DNA of 64,000 nucleotides from an uncultured Pelagibacteraceae bacterium (GTDB lineage Bacteria > Pseudomonadota > Alphaproteobacteria > Pelagibacterales > Pelagibacteraceae), in contig CACGNF010000002.1 in assembly GCA_902574345.1 (NCBI GenBank), positions 1-64,000 of the forward strand. The letters run 5' to 3'. Of the stretch, positions 8,918-18,435 are shown piece after piece. The stretch's first letter is position 1. The number at the start of each line of letters is the position of its first letter. Below the pieces are notes generated by a model that was not told the origin of the DNA, did no database searches, and saw only the letters and a program-made list of their open reading frames with translations. Made by a program: the position numbers and the translations under genes.

Positions 8918-9958
8918 CTAATGATTTATTGAAGACGAGAAATTCCAAGAACAATCAAAACTCGGTACATAAACCCTAGATAATTTGGTGTTTCCAAAAT
9001 GATGATGAAAAACATTCATCCAATTTTCAACTTGAAGAGGTTTTTTATCTTGGCTGCCAACTTGTGCTGTGATCACACCCTTTGGTTTTAATATTCTTAC
9101 TAAAGAGTCCATATTTTTTGCAGCCAAATCTATACAAAACTGATCATCATTTAAATCTACAAAGATATGATCGTATGTATCGTCTTTTACTGATTTAATA
9201 CTATTAAACGCATCTCCCCAAACACATTTAACTGAATTTTTCTCTGTAGCTTTTTTTCCAATGTCCCCTAAATGTTTATTACAAACTTCAACTACCTCAG
9301 GATCAAGCTCATACCAATCGATAAAATTAAATTTTTTAGATATGCATTCTCTGGCAACGCCTCCATCACCACCACCAATGATTGCAGCTCTTTCATTGTT
9401 TTTGTTTAACTTCAACCCTGCGCCGACAAATGTTGAGCTATACAAATGTTCATCAGAATCAGCAACTTGAATTTCACCATCAATAAATAATGATTTACCG
9501 AATTGCTCTAACTCTAAAATTTCGATGTGTTGACCCACTTTTGATTTAAAATCTTCTAAAACTTCATTTACAACATATGATTTTTGTAAACCTGGTGAGC
9601 TATAAATATCGTGATAAAGAGATCTTGTGTCTCTGTTAAATTCCTTTTTTACAATTCTTTTGTGCTTAAATTCTTTTTTAACAATATCAATCGCTACTGA
9701 TGGAGTAATTTTTCCACAAGTAAAGAAATCAAAACTTATAATTCCTTTTTCAGGAAATGTATGAAAACTAATATGACTTTCAGCTAATAATGCAAGAATT
9801 GTAAAGCCCTGCGGTTCAAACTTATATTTTGATATATTTAAGATTGTAACTTTAGCTGCTTTAGCAATCTCTTTGATAACTCTTTCATAAACCGATGGAT
9901 CATATTCTTTATCGGTACCAATAATATCTAAAGTAATGTGCTCCCCTACTTTTATCAT
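8918..9958 (-). CDS. Fused S-adenosylmethionine decarboxylase (SpeD) - spermidine synthase-like (SpeE) protein
   Basis: 346 aa; N-part 'LLAESHISFHTFPEKGIISFDFFTCG' (SpeD self-cleavage region), C-part 'AAIIGGGDGGVARECISKKFNFIDWYELDPEVVEVCNKHL' (polyamine aminopropyltransferase). Confidence 0.93.
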   Translation of the reverse strand: MIKVGEHITLDIIGTDKEYDPSVYERVIKEIAKAAKVTILNISKYKFEPQGFTILALLAESHISFHTFPEKGIISFDFFTCGKITPSVAIDIVKKEFKHKRIVKKEFNRDTRSLYHDIYSSPGLQKSYVVNEVLEDFKSKVGQHIEILELEQFGKSLFIDGEIQVADSDEHLYSSTFVGAGLKLNKNNERAAIIGGGDGGVARECISKKFNFIDWYELDPEVVEVCNKHLGDIGKKATEKNSVKCVWGDAFNSIKSVKDDTYDHIFVDLNDDQFCIDLAAKNMDSLVRILKPKGVITAQVGSQDKKPLQVENWMNVFHHHFGNTKLSRVYVPSFDCSWNFSSSINH

Positions 9959-9959
9959 A

Positions 9960-10616
9960 TTACCCTTTTTTATAATCTTTAGCTTTTTCCAAAACTTTTT
10001 TCATTTCTTCTAATGAAAGAATCTTTGGCTCTCCTAACTTTAGTGCAATAGTGTATTGATGACAAATATTTTCTATCTCTAGTGCTAGTTCAAATGCTTG
10101 ATCTAGATTTTTTCCAAAAGCAACCTGTCCGTGATTAGACATCAAACAGGCACTTCTATTTTCTAAAGCTTTAATTACATTTTGTGAAAGTTCTTTTGTT
10201 CCAAAAGTAGCGTATTCAGCACATTTAATGTCTTCTCCTCCCGCAAGAGCAATCATGTAATGAAACGGAGGTATAGATTTTCCGTGAGAAGATACAGCTG
10301 TTGCGTGTGGAGAATGTGCATGAACAATTGCTTCAGCATCTTTTTTATAAACATAAATATCTCTATGAAATCTCCATTCAGAGGAGGGTTTGTTCACTGA
10401 GTCGTTATTTTCTGCTTCTTCATTTAAACCCATAAAAACTATATCTTTTGACTTTAAAGTTTCATATTTTTTTCCAGATGGTGTAATCAAATAACCCTGA
10501 ATACCATTCTCCTCAGATCTTAGGGATATATTACCTGATCTTAATGGTGAAAGATTTGTAGAATTTAATTTTAAAGAGTACTCAATAATTTTATTCCTTT
10601 GTCCTAAATTTTTCAT
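9960..10616 (-). CDS. Class II aldolase/adducin family protein (FucA-like)
   Basis: 'SGNISLRSEENGIQGYLITPSGKKYE', 'PSSEWRFHRDIYVYKKDAEAIVHAHSPHATAVSSHGKSIPPFHYMIALAGG', 'YATFGTKEL'. Confidence 0.92.
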   Translation of the reverse strand: MKNLGQRNKIIEYSLKLNSTNLSPLRSGNISLRSEENGIQGYLITPSGKKYETLKSKDIVFMGLNEEAENNDSVNKPSSEWRFHRDIYVYKKDAEAIVHAHSPHATAVSSHGKSIPPFHYMIALAGGEDIKCAEYATFGTKELSQNVIKALENRSACLMSNHGQVAFGKNLDQAFELALEIENICHQYTIALKLGEPKILSLEEMKKVLEKAKDYKKG

Positions 10617-11683
10617 TTAAATAACTTCTTTAATCCTTCTGTTGAAGCATTACATACACCCCGTTCCGTAATTAAACCTGTAATGTATTTTGCTGGAGTT
10701 ACATCAAAAGCTAAATTCATAGATTTACTATTTTTTGGATAAATTTGTATTTTCTTTATATTTCCTTTTTCATCTAAACCCTTCATATGAGATAATTCCT
10801 CTGAATTTCTCTCCTCGATTGGTATATCTTTATGATCTTTAATATTCCAATCAATTGTTGAACTTGGTAGTGCAACATAAAAAGGAATCTTATTATCATG
10901 AGCTGCTAGTGCTTTTAGGTAAGTTCCAACTTTATTACAAACATCTCCATTGGCTAGAGTTCTGTCTGTTCCAACAATACACATATCAACCTCTCCTCTT
11001 TGCATCAAAATTCCACCTGTGTTATCTGTAATGATTGTATTTTTAATTCCTTCTTCATTTAATTCATATGAAGTAAGATTTGCTCCTTGATTTCTTGGTC
11101 TAGTTTCATCTGCCCATACATGAACTGGGATACCTTTTTTATGTGCATGATATATTGGAGAAGTTGCAGTACCCCAATTAATCGTTGCAAGCCAACCTGC
11201 ATTACAATGAGTAAGGATATTAATTGTATCTTTTTTTTTATTATATATTTCCTCTATAATTTCTAATCCATTTAATCCTATATTTTCACAAAATTTAATA
11301 TCTTCTTCACATATGTCTGTTGCTTCATTAAGGGCTATTTCTAAAATCTTATCACTATTAACGCCTGATAATTTATTCATCATTCTATCAACGGCCCACT
11401 TTAAATTTATCGCTGTTGGCCTTGAACTAATTAAATCATCTGCAGATTTTTTCAAAAATGATTGATCATTATTTTGAATAATAGCTAAAACTAGTCCATA
11501 GGCTGCGGTAGCACCAATCAAAGGTGCGCCTCTTACTTCCATTATTCTTATAGCATTGATTGCATCTTTAATAGTCTTTAGATCCTTTATAATAAATTGA
11601 TGTGGTAGTTTCGTTTGATCAATAATTTTTACAACATTATTTTCAAACCAAATAGTACGATACTCTTTTCCCTCTATTCTCAT
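10613..11683 (-). CDS. mtnA: S-methyl-5-thioribose-1-phosphate isomerase
   Basis: 'IRIMEVRGAPLIGATAAYGL', 'HVWADETRPRNQGANLTSYEL'; 4-nt overlaps with both neighbours. Confidence 0.95.
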   Translation of the reverse strand: MRIEGKEYRTIWFENNVVKIIDQTKLPHQFIIKDLKTIKDAINAIRIMEVRGAPLIGATAAYGLVLAIIQNNDQSFLKKSADDLISSRPTAINLKWAVDRMMNKLSGVNSDKILEIALNEATDICEEDIKFCENIGLNGLEIIEEIYNKKKDTINILTHCNAGWLATINWGTATSPIYHAHKKGIPVHVWADETRPRNQGANLTSYELNEEGIKNTIITDNTGGILMQRGEVDMCIVGTDRTLANGDVCNKVGTYLKALAAHDNKIPFYVALPSSTIDWNIKDHKDIPIEERNSEELSHMKGLDEKGNIKKIQIYPKNSKSMNLAFDVTPAKYITGLITERGVCNASTEGLKKLFK

Positions 11684-12552
11684 TTATTTAAAACTCTACC
11701 CGCAACTGTTTTAAGTTTATCTGTAGTTTTTTTTGTTCTTTTTTCTGGAGAAGTAATAATTGCAACATCTAAACAACTATTTGTTGGATCTTTAGGGTCA
11801 ATATGATTTTCAAAATTTTCTATCAAATTTTTAATCATATTTTTTGCTTTCGCAGCATTTCCTAAAAGGACTTTTATTACTTGTTGTACATCTACATTTT
11901 CATGATCTGGATGCCAACAATCATAATCAGTTACCATTGAAACAGATGCATACCTAATTTCTGCTTCTCTAGCTAATTTAGCCTCTGGCATATTTGTCAT
12001 ACCAATTACATCAGCTTTCCACGATCTATAAAGATTGGATTCAGCTAAAGTCGAAAATTGTGGCCCCTCCATTACTACATAAGTTCCACCTCTTTGATAT
12101 TCTATTTTTTCTTTCTTAATAGCTTCCTCACACGCATTCATTAGACCATTTGATGTTGGATGAGCCATAGAAACATGAGCAACAATTTCCTCATCAAAAA
12201 ATGTTTTATTTCTTGCAAAAGTTCTGTCTATGAATTGATCAACGATTACAAATTTACCTGGTGGTAAGTCTTCTTTTAAAGATCCGACAGCTGATACAGA
12301 AACTATGTCGGAAACACCTAATTGCTTTAACGCATCAATATTAGCTCTAAAATTTATTTTTGAAGGTGAAATAAAATGTCCCCTTCCGTGTCTCGGTAAA
12401 AAATAAATCTCTTTATTTTTATATTTTGTCTTTAAAATTTGATCTGAGGGTTTCCCCCAGGGAGTTTGTAAATCAACTAACTCTCGATTTTCAAATTCCT
12501 CAACATCATATAAACCGCTTCCACCAATAATTGCTAATTTATTTATTGTCAT
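11680..12552 (-). CDS. mtnP: S-methyl-5'-thioadenosine phosphorylase
   Basis: 'LAIIGGSGLYDVE', 'FLPRHGRGHFISPSKINFRANIDALK', 'VIGMTNMPEAKLAREAEI'. Confidence 0.95.
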   Translation of the reverse strand: MTINKLAIIGGSGLYDVEEFENRELVDLQTPWGKPSDQILKTKYKNKEIYFLPRHGRGHFISPSKINFRANIDALKQLGVSDIVSVSAVGSLKEDLPPGKFVIVDQFIDRTFARNKTFFDEEIVAHVSMAHPTSNGLMNACEEAIKKEKIEYQRGGTYVVMEGPQFSTLAESNLYRSWKADVIGMTNMPEAKLAREAEIRYASVSMVTDYDCWHPDHENVDVQQVIKVLLGNAAKAKNMIKNLIENFENHIDPKDPTNSCLDVAIITSPEKRTKKTTDKLKTVAGRVLNK

Positions 12553-12594
12553 CTTAAAATATTTTAATTAATTATTAATATATAATTTACTCTT

Positions 12595-13122
12595 ATGAAT
12601 TTAAAAGATTTTATTAGATCTATTCCAGATTATCCAAAAAAAGGGATTTTATTTAGAGATATAACTACATTAATTAAAAATGAAAAAGCATTTTCTGAAA
12701 CAATAAATCAGATAGTTGAGAGAAGCAAAAAGGTAAAATTTGACAAAATTGCAGCCATTGAATCAAGGGGCTTTGTCTTTGCATCTGCAGTTTCATATAT
12801 ATTAAAAAAACCATTTGTGATGCTTAGAAAGAAAAATAAGTTACCAGCTGATGTTCACTCAGTAGATTTTGAGCTTGAATATGGAACTGCAACTATAGAG
12901 GTGCATAAAGATTCTATTGATGAAAATGATAATGTTTTGATAATTGATGATTTAATTGCAACTGGGGGAACTGCAGAGGCTGCGGCCAAGCTAGTTGAAA
13001 TTTCAAAAGGAAAAGTTGCGGCTTTTATATTTGTAATTAATTTATTTGATTTAAATGGTACTGATAATCTTTTAAAAAAAGGTTATAAAGTTGAAAACTT
13101 AATTGAATTTCCTGGTCATTAA
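12595..13122 (+). CDS. apt: Adenine phosphoribosyltransferase
   Basis: 'IRSIPDYPKKGILFRDITTLI', 'NVLIIDDLIATGGTAEAAAKLVE'; divergent from mtnP. Confidence 0.95.
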   Translation: MNLKDFIRSIPDYPKKGILFRDITTLIKNEKAFSETINQIVERSKKVKFDKIAAIESRGFVFASAVSYILKKPFVMLRKKNKLPADVHSVDFELEYGTATIEVHKDSIDENDNVLIIDDLIATGGTAEAAAKLVEISKGKVAAFIFVINLFDLNGTDNLLKKGYKVENLIEFPGH

Positions 13123-13800
13123 ATGGAAAAGTTATCCAAAATTTCGAAATTATTTAATAAAATTTATTACAATCTATTTATAGAAAATTTTAAGGGTAAA
13201 TTAGAATATAATTTTCCCTCAGATTATTATCGTTGGGATTTAATTAAATATCTAATAAACAAATACAATTATATTGATTATTTAGAGATTGGCTGTGATC
13301 AAGATCAGTTATTTTCTAAAATTAATATCAAAAATAAAGTTGGAGTTGACCCAGTTAGCGGTGGAAATTTAAGAAAAACAAGTGATGAATTTTTTAAAGA
13401 AAATAATAAAAAATTTGATTTGGTCTTTATTGATGGATTGCATACTTATGAACAAGTCAAGAAAGACATAATTAATTCGTTAAATTGTTTGAAAGAAAAT
13501 GGGGTCGTTTTAGTTCATGATTGTATGCCTGATTGTATGAGTAAACAAGCTGTTCCAAGATATAGAATGACTTGGAATGGTGATGTTTGGAAAGCAATAG
13601 TAGATTTAAGACATAATAATGATTTAAATATTTATACTTGTGAAATAGACCAAGGAATTGGGATAATCAAAAAAGGAAAGAATACTTCAATTCTTAAAGT
13701 TGATAAGAAAATCAAAGATCTAAAATTCAAAGATTATTATGAAAATTATAATAAATATTTACGAGTAATTAATATTAATGAATTTAAGAAAATGTTTTAA
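13123..13800 (+). CDS. Class I SAM-dependent methyltransferase
   Basis: 'YIDYLEIGCDQ' ... 'KFDLVFIDGLHTYEQVKKDIINSLNCLKENGVVLVHD'. Confidence 0.8.
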   Translation: MEKLSKISKLFNKIYYNLFIENFKGKLEYNFPSDYYRWDLIKYLINKYNYIDYLEIGCDQDQLFSKINIKNKVGVDPVSGGNLRKTSDEFFKENNKKFDLVFIDGLHTYEQVKKDIINSLNCLKENGVVLVHDCMPDCMSKQAVPRYRMTWNGDVWKAIVDLRHNNDLNIYTCEIDQGIGIIKKGKNTSILKVDKKIKDLKFKDYYENYNKYLRVININEFKKMF

Positions 13801-13806
13801 ATGAAA

Positions 13807-14694
13807 TTAAGTATTATTTTTTATAAATTCAGATATATAATTTCTTAAAGATATTTTTCCATAATGTTTATAAATTTTATTAGATAAATTCATTTTAGTA
13901 AGAGCTGAAGCATATCTTTCACCAGGTCTTTTATCTAAATATTTTATTTTGGAATTAAACATTTTGGCAACCTCTATTATCGAGTAAGACTTTTTACTTG
14001 TTATACTATAGTGTCTACACAAATTCTTTTTCCAAGCATTGTAACAAACCTCTACAGTATCATCGATATGAGTAAACCTTCTTGTTTGTGTACCTGGTTT
14101 AACAATTGTTAAGGGTTTTTTGTTAATAAATTGATCTTCAAATATTCCTATTACAGTCGACATTGGGCCTGTAGATATCTGGTTAGGTCCATAAACGTTA
14201 TAAAAATAAATAATTTCATACTTAAAATTGAACCACTTTTTTAAGTTTTCTAACAAATCTAAATTTTTTGCTTTTGTGAAAGAGTAAGGCGATAAATTTT
14301 TATCTTGTCCTTTATTTCCCAAAGATGCAGAGGTTGCTGAGTAAATTAGTTTTATTTTATGCTTTAAACAAAAATTAAAAACTGCATTTGTACCTATTGA
14401 ATTTGAGTATATACAATCACTCATTCTTAAAAAACTTTGATAAATTCTCGCAAATTCACCAAAATGAAAAATAGATTTAATCTGTTTTGGATATTTAATT
14501 AATTTAAAAATATCTGCAGTGCTACCTTTGATATATTTTACTCGAGAGTTTCGAATGTGATTAGATTTTTTTCCAGATGTATAATTATCTAAACTTAAAA
14601 TTTTATACTGCGTTTTTTTCAAAAGTAATTTAATTAAATTCGTTCCAACAAAACCAGCTCCACCAGTGATAAGAATTTTTTTATTTTTCCTCAT
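13807..14694 (-). CDS. NAD-dependent epimerase/dehydratase
   Basis: 'KKILITGGAGFVGTNLIKLL' Rossmann motif, 'YSFTKAKNLDLL' SDR-like active-site variant. Confidence 0.85.
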   Translation of the reverse strand: MRKNKKILITGGAGFVGTNLIKLLLKKTQYKILSLDNYTSGKKSNHIRNSRVKYIKGSTADIFKLIKYPKQIKSIFHFGEFARIYQSFLRMSDCIYSNSIGTNAVFNFCLKHKIKLIYSATSASLGNKGQDKNLSPYSFTKAKNLDLLENLKKWFNFKYEIIYFYNVYGPNQISTGPMSTVIGIFEDQFINKKPLTIVKPGTQTRRFTHIDDTVEVCYNAWKKNLCRHYSITSKKSYSIIEVAKMFNSKIKYLDKRPGERYASALTKMNLSNKIYKHYGKISLRNYISEFIKNNT

Positions 14695-14724
14695 TAGTAA
14701 TTCGAATATTACAAATCTTACAAA

Positions 14725-15561
14725 TTAATTTAATGATGGTCTATACCATGATTTTTTTAATAAAACAGAGTTAATAATACCCAAAAGTCTGTGCTTGTGT
14801 ATTTCACTTTTATATTTCTTTAAAAAAATTAAGTAAAAAATAAACTTTAGTAATGATGAAAAAAATTTTGGCAAAATTTTAATTAAAGCAAATATATAAC
14901 CATTGTGTTTTTTATTAAAATAAAATGTTGACCACATCCAATGCCAGTTTCTAGATAACTCCATGGGTCGGTTTATTTCTGGCATATGTGAAGAGCCTCC
15001 GAAATGTCTTACTTTTATAGAAGGATCGATAAAAATCTTTATATTTTTCAAACGCAATCTTTTACATAAATCTATTTCCTCCAAATAAAGAAAAAAATTG
15101 TCATCAAAAAAATTACTCCATTTCAAATTTTTCATATGAAAAAACATTGCAAAACCTTTAACATTTTCAACTTCTTTTATGTTAAAGTCCTTAATGGGGT
15201 CAAAATTATCATATCTTTCATCAACAGAAACTGGTGCTATAATTCCAAAATCTAAGATTTTATTCGCTGTTACAAAAAAATTTTCAATACAATTTTTCTC
15301 TAAAACTACATCTGGATTTAAAATTAAGGCAAAATCAGTTTTTACTTTAGATAACGCAAGATTATTTCCACCTGAATAACCTAAATTTTCTGTCGGTAAA
15401 ATACAATTAACATTAGGATATTTTTGTTCTAAATCTAATTTTAGAGTTTGATCATTTGAATTTTCAATAATTATTATTGGAAACTTCTCATCTATTGATT
15501 TTATACATCTATGAAGTATGTCTCCACTTTTGAATGAAACAATTACAATTGTTAGGTCCAT
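14725..15561 (-). CDS. Glycosyltransferase family 2
   Basis: 'TIVIVSFKSGDILHRCIKSID', 'LGYSGGNNLALSKVKTDFALILNPDV', 'DLCKRL'. Confidence 0.88.
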   Translation of the reverse strand: MDLTIVIVSFKSGDILHRCIKSIDEKFPIIIIENSNDQTLKLDLEQKYPNVNCILPTENLGYSGGNNLALSKVKTDFALILNPDVVLEKNCIENFFVTANKILDFGIIAPVSVDERYDNFDPIKDFNIKEVENVKGFAMFFHMKNLKWSNFFDDNFFLYLEEIDLCKRLRLKNIKIFIDPSIKVRHFGGSSHMPEINRPMELSRNWHWMWSTFYFNKKHNGYIFALIKILPKFFSSLLKFIFYLIFLKKYKSEIHKHRLLGIINSVLLKKSWYRPSLN

Positions 15562-15615
15562 TTAAGATATTTAATATATTGTTACAGTTTTGAAAATACT
15601 ATAGTTGTATCTTAT

Positions 15616-16653
15616 ATGAAAAAAAGAGTTTTAATTACTGGAGGAGCAGGTTTTATTGCCCATCATACTATCAGGCATATCCTAAATCATACTGATTGGG
15701 AAATCGTGTCTTTAGATAGATTAGACTACTCAGGAAATTTAAATCGAATCTCGGATATGATGACTGAAATTTCTGAGAAAGATAAAAGACGACTAAGAGT
15801 TGTTCATCATGATCTTCGAGCAGAGGTAAATGATATGTTGGCAGCTGACTTAGGAAAATTTAATTTCATTTTACACATGGCAGCATCTAGTCATGTCGAT
15901 AGATCAATTACTGATCCTTTGACATTTGTATATGATAATGTAGTTGCAACCTGCAACATATTAAATTTTGCAAGGAAAACTAAAAATCTAGAGCTATTTG
16001 TATATTTTAGTACTGATGAAGTTTTTGGTCCAGCACCAAATAAAGTTAAATATAAAGAAAGAGAAAGATACAATTCTACTAATCCTTATAGTGCAACCAA
16101 AGCGGGTGGTGAAGAATTGGCGGTGGCTTTTGAAAATAGTTATCATATGCCAATTTTCATAACACATACAATGAATGTATTTGGTGAAAGGCAACATCCT
16201 GAAAAATTTATTCCAAAATGTATCATTAGTGCAAGAGATGGTTTGTTTGTGGAAATTCATAGCAATAAAAATAAAACTAAAGCTGGGAGCAGGCATTATA
16301 TTCATGCATCGGATGTAGCAGATGGATGTTTGTTCTTGATTAAAAATCGTAAAAAAATAATAAAAAAAAATAAAATAGATTATGGTGGAGCGAAATGTCC
16401 AAAATTTAATTTGGTGGGTCCTATAGAATTAGATAATCTCGAACTTGCAAAATTAATCGCAAAGTCTGTTGGCAAAAAATTGAAATATAAAATGGTTGAT
16501 TTTCATTCAAGTAGACCTGGTCATGATCTTAGATATGCTTTAGATGGTAATTTAATGAAAAAATTAGGGTGGAAACCAAAAGTATCCATAGAAGAAAGAA
16601 TAGATCAAGTAGTTAACTGGACATTAAAAAATAAAAGATGGTTAAAAATTTAA
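15616..16653 (+). CDS. NAD-dependent epimerase/dehydratase, dTDP-glucose 4,6-dehydratase-like
   Basis: 'RVLITGGAGFIAHHTIRHIL', 'FSTDEVFGPA', 'YSATKAGGEELA'. Confidence 0.88.
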   Translation: MKKRVLITGGAGFIAHHTIRHILNHTDWEIVSLDRLDYSGNLNRISDMMTEISEKDKRRLRVVHHDLRAEVNDMLAADLGKFNFILHMAASSHVDRSITDPLTFVYDNVVATCNILNFARKTKNLELFVYFSTDEVFGPAPNKVKYKERERYNSTNPYSATKAGGEELAVAFENSYHMPIFITHTMNVFGERQHPEKFIPKCIISARDGLFVEIHSNKNKTKAGSRHYIHASDVADGCLFLIKNRKKIIKKNKIDYGGAKCPKFNLVGPIELDNLELAKLIAKSVGKKLKYKMVDFHSSRPGHDLRYALDGNLMKKLGWKPKVSIEERIDQVVNWTLKNKRWLKI

Positions 16654-16659
16654 CTTTAA

Positions 16660-16736
16660 TGGTAGCGGGAAGTGGGATCGAACCACTGACCTCGGGCTTA
16701 TGAGTCCCGCGCTCTAACCAACTGAGCTACCCCGCC
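16660..16736 (-). tRNA. tRNA-Met (CAT anticodon, elongator-like), CCA encoded
   Basis: Reverse complement GGCGGGGTAGCTCAGTTGGTTAGAGCGCGGGACTCATAAGCCCGAGGTCAGTGGTTCGATCCCACTTCCCGCTACCA folds as a cloverleaf; anticodon loop CTCATAA. Confidence 0.95.
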
Positions 16737-16828
16737 TTTTGATGAGATTTATAATAGTTTAATAATTTGATTCAATATTTATTAATTACGTAAAAGTTAT
16801 TAATTTAATGAAAATTTCTAATATTTTC

Positions 16829-17035
16829 TTAAAAAATCATTAGACCAAATAAAATCAACCCTGTTGAAGCAGCTGCTGAGAAATATAATTTTTTTCTATT
16901 TTCATTTTTTTTATTAACTGCAATTCTATTAAGAAGAACGTTAATGTTACTACTTTTTGATTGAGCTGATGGTGGATCTTTTTCAAGGTATCTAGCTATA
17001 AGCTTTTCTTTGACGTTTATACCTGAATTTTTCAT
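16829..17035 (-). CDS. Small hypothetical protein with C-terminal TM segment
   Basis: 68 aa, 'KLYFSAAASTGLILFGLMIF' tail. Confidence 0.5.
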   Translation of the reverse strand: MKNSGINVKEKLIARYLEKDPPSAQSKSSNINVLLNRIAVNKKNENRKKLYFSAAASTGLILFGLMIF

Positions 17036-17075
17036 ATTATTATTTAATCACGTAAAATTGATTTTTGCAAATTTG

Positions 17076-17297
17076 TTAGAAAGAAAGATAAATTCCAAAG
17101 GCTCCCACACCGATTATCAGCAAAGATAAAATGAAAATATTTTTTTTGAGTTCCTTCGCTTCTGTTTCCTCTAGCTTTGACTTTAGAATGTTTATATCAA
17201 CTCTCTTCTTTAATGTTTTTAAAGGCTTTTCAGCAACATCAACATCATTTGGGGTCTCGATGTCAGCATGTGTCTCTGCAAAGCCTTTATTATTCAT
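17076..17297 (-). CDS. Small hypothetical protein with C-terminal TM segment
   Basis: 73 aa, 'NIFILSLLIIGVGAFGIYLSF' tail. Confidence 0.5.
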   Translation of the reverse strand: MNNKGFAETHADIETPNDVDVAEKPLKTLKKRVDINILKSKLEETEAKELKKNIFILSLLIIGVGAFGIYLSF

Positions 17298-17342
17298 AGC
17301 AGGATTAGTACATTAAAATATCTGTCGAACAATTTTCCTGAA

Positions 17343-17389
17343 GTTCAATTTGGGTCACTATTAGTTTGACATGTGTTCAATTTGGGTCA
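17343..17389 (+). repeat. 15-bp direct repeat upstream of an HTH-protein gene
   Basis: GTTCAATTTGGGTCA at 17343-17357 and again at 17375-17389, start-to-start 32 bp. Confidence 0.85.
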
Positions 17390-17410
17390 ATATTCTCTAA
17401 TTCAAATTTT

Positions 17411-18391
17411 ATGAGTTTAGAACAAATCGATTTCAGTAAAACCTTAACCGACGATCAGGTTTATGAAAGTATAATGAATAACTACTCTGAATTGGCTAAT
17501 GAGTGGATATCACATCAGTGGAATTGGATGAATAATGTCTACTGGGCGTTTAATGATCACTACAAATACATGATTATAATTTCACTTATAGAAAAAACAC
17601 TTCAATTTTATGATCAAATGAATATTCAGCAATCGTATGAAGAATATTATTCTAAATCATATGTTCAAATAGATAAGTTTAGTATTACTGAATTATGTGA
17701 GAAATTAGATCTACCAAAAGAAACGATAAGAAGAAAAGTTTTAGAACTTGAAAAAGAAGGTGTTATTAAAAGAGATAAAAAAAAAATTGTTATTGACAGT
17801 AAAGCATTTACTTTTGTTAAACCTCAAAATCAAATAAAACTTTCATCAAAATATATCTTATTAGTGGCTGAAGCTTTATATAGAGATAAGCACTTTTCAA
17901 AAAAAGTTGATGTCAAATTAATTGAAGGTTTAATCAAAAAAAAATTTACATTATGTTGGCGGTGGTTTTATCGAATGCAAATACCATTAATAATTGGATA
18001 TCACAAATTCATGCAAGATCTAAGCACATTTCATGTTTGGGGAACTATTTGTATGAATCAATCATTGAACGTAACCAAAAATTTAAAAAATGTAGAAACA
18101 AAAAAATTACCATTAGATCATGGTGCTGCGAGCAAAATACTGATTGATAATGTTGGCTCAACTTCAGGTATAAGCGCAATGTCTATTTCAGACATGACAT
18201 TAATACCAAGAGCAACAGTAATAAGAAAATGCAAATACTTAATAAAAAATGATTTGATAAAACTTAATGAGAAAAAACAATATACTTTATCCTCATTCAA
18301 TTTTAAGAAAATTTTACCTTACCAAACTGAAGCTTTTAAGTTTAAAGCTAAATTTATACGTAAAGTTCTAAATCTTCTTGTAATTTCATAA
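17411..18391 (+). CDS. Hypothetical DNA-binding protein with winged-HTH-like segment(s)
   Basis: Start moved to ATG 17411 (MSLEQIDFSK); 'SITELCEKLDLPKETIRRKVLELEKEGVIKRDKKKIVI' and a second 'SGISAMSISDMTLIPRATVIRKCKYLIKNDLIKLNEKKQYTL'. Confidence 0.75.
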   Translation: MSLEQIDFSKTLTDDQVYESIMNNYSELANEWISHQWNWMNNVYWAFNDHYKYMIIISLIEKTLQFYDQMNIQQSYEEYYSKSYVQIDKFSITELCEKLDLPKETIRRKVLELEKEGVIKRDKKKIVIDSKAFTFVKPQNQIKLSSKYILLVAEALYRDKHFSKKVDVKLIEGLIKKKFTLCWRWFYRMQIPLIIGYHKFMQDLSTFHVWGTICMNQSLNVTKNLKNVETKKLPLDHGAASKILIDNVGSTSGISAMSISDMTLIPRATVIRKCKYLIKNDLIKLNEKKQYTLSSFNFKKILPYQTEAFKFKAKFIRKVLNLLVIS

Positions 18392-18435
18392 ATCTTAAAT
18401 AAATTGTAGACGTTATACTATTATACAGAGGGGTC

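Noticed and set aside
15994-16305. 103-aa minus-strand ORF
   Set aside because: Antisense to the dTDP-glucose dehydratase-like gene.
13123-16736. Glycan cluster beside tRNA-Met as a genomic island or integrated element
   Set aside because: No integrase, no attachment-site duplication seen, and gene sizes and strands look like an ordinary small polysaccharide cluster.
17366-17410. Upstream N-terminal extension of the HTH protein (MTCVQFGSIFSNSNF)
   Set aside because: It runs through the second copy of the direct repeat; the ATG at 17411 gives a more natural N-terminus.
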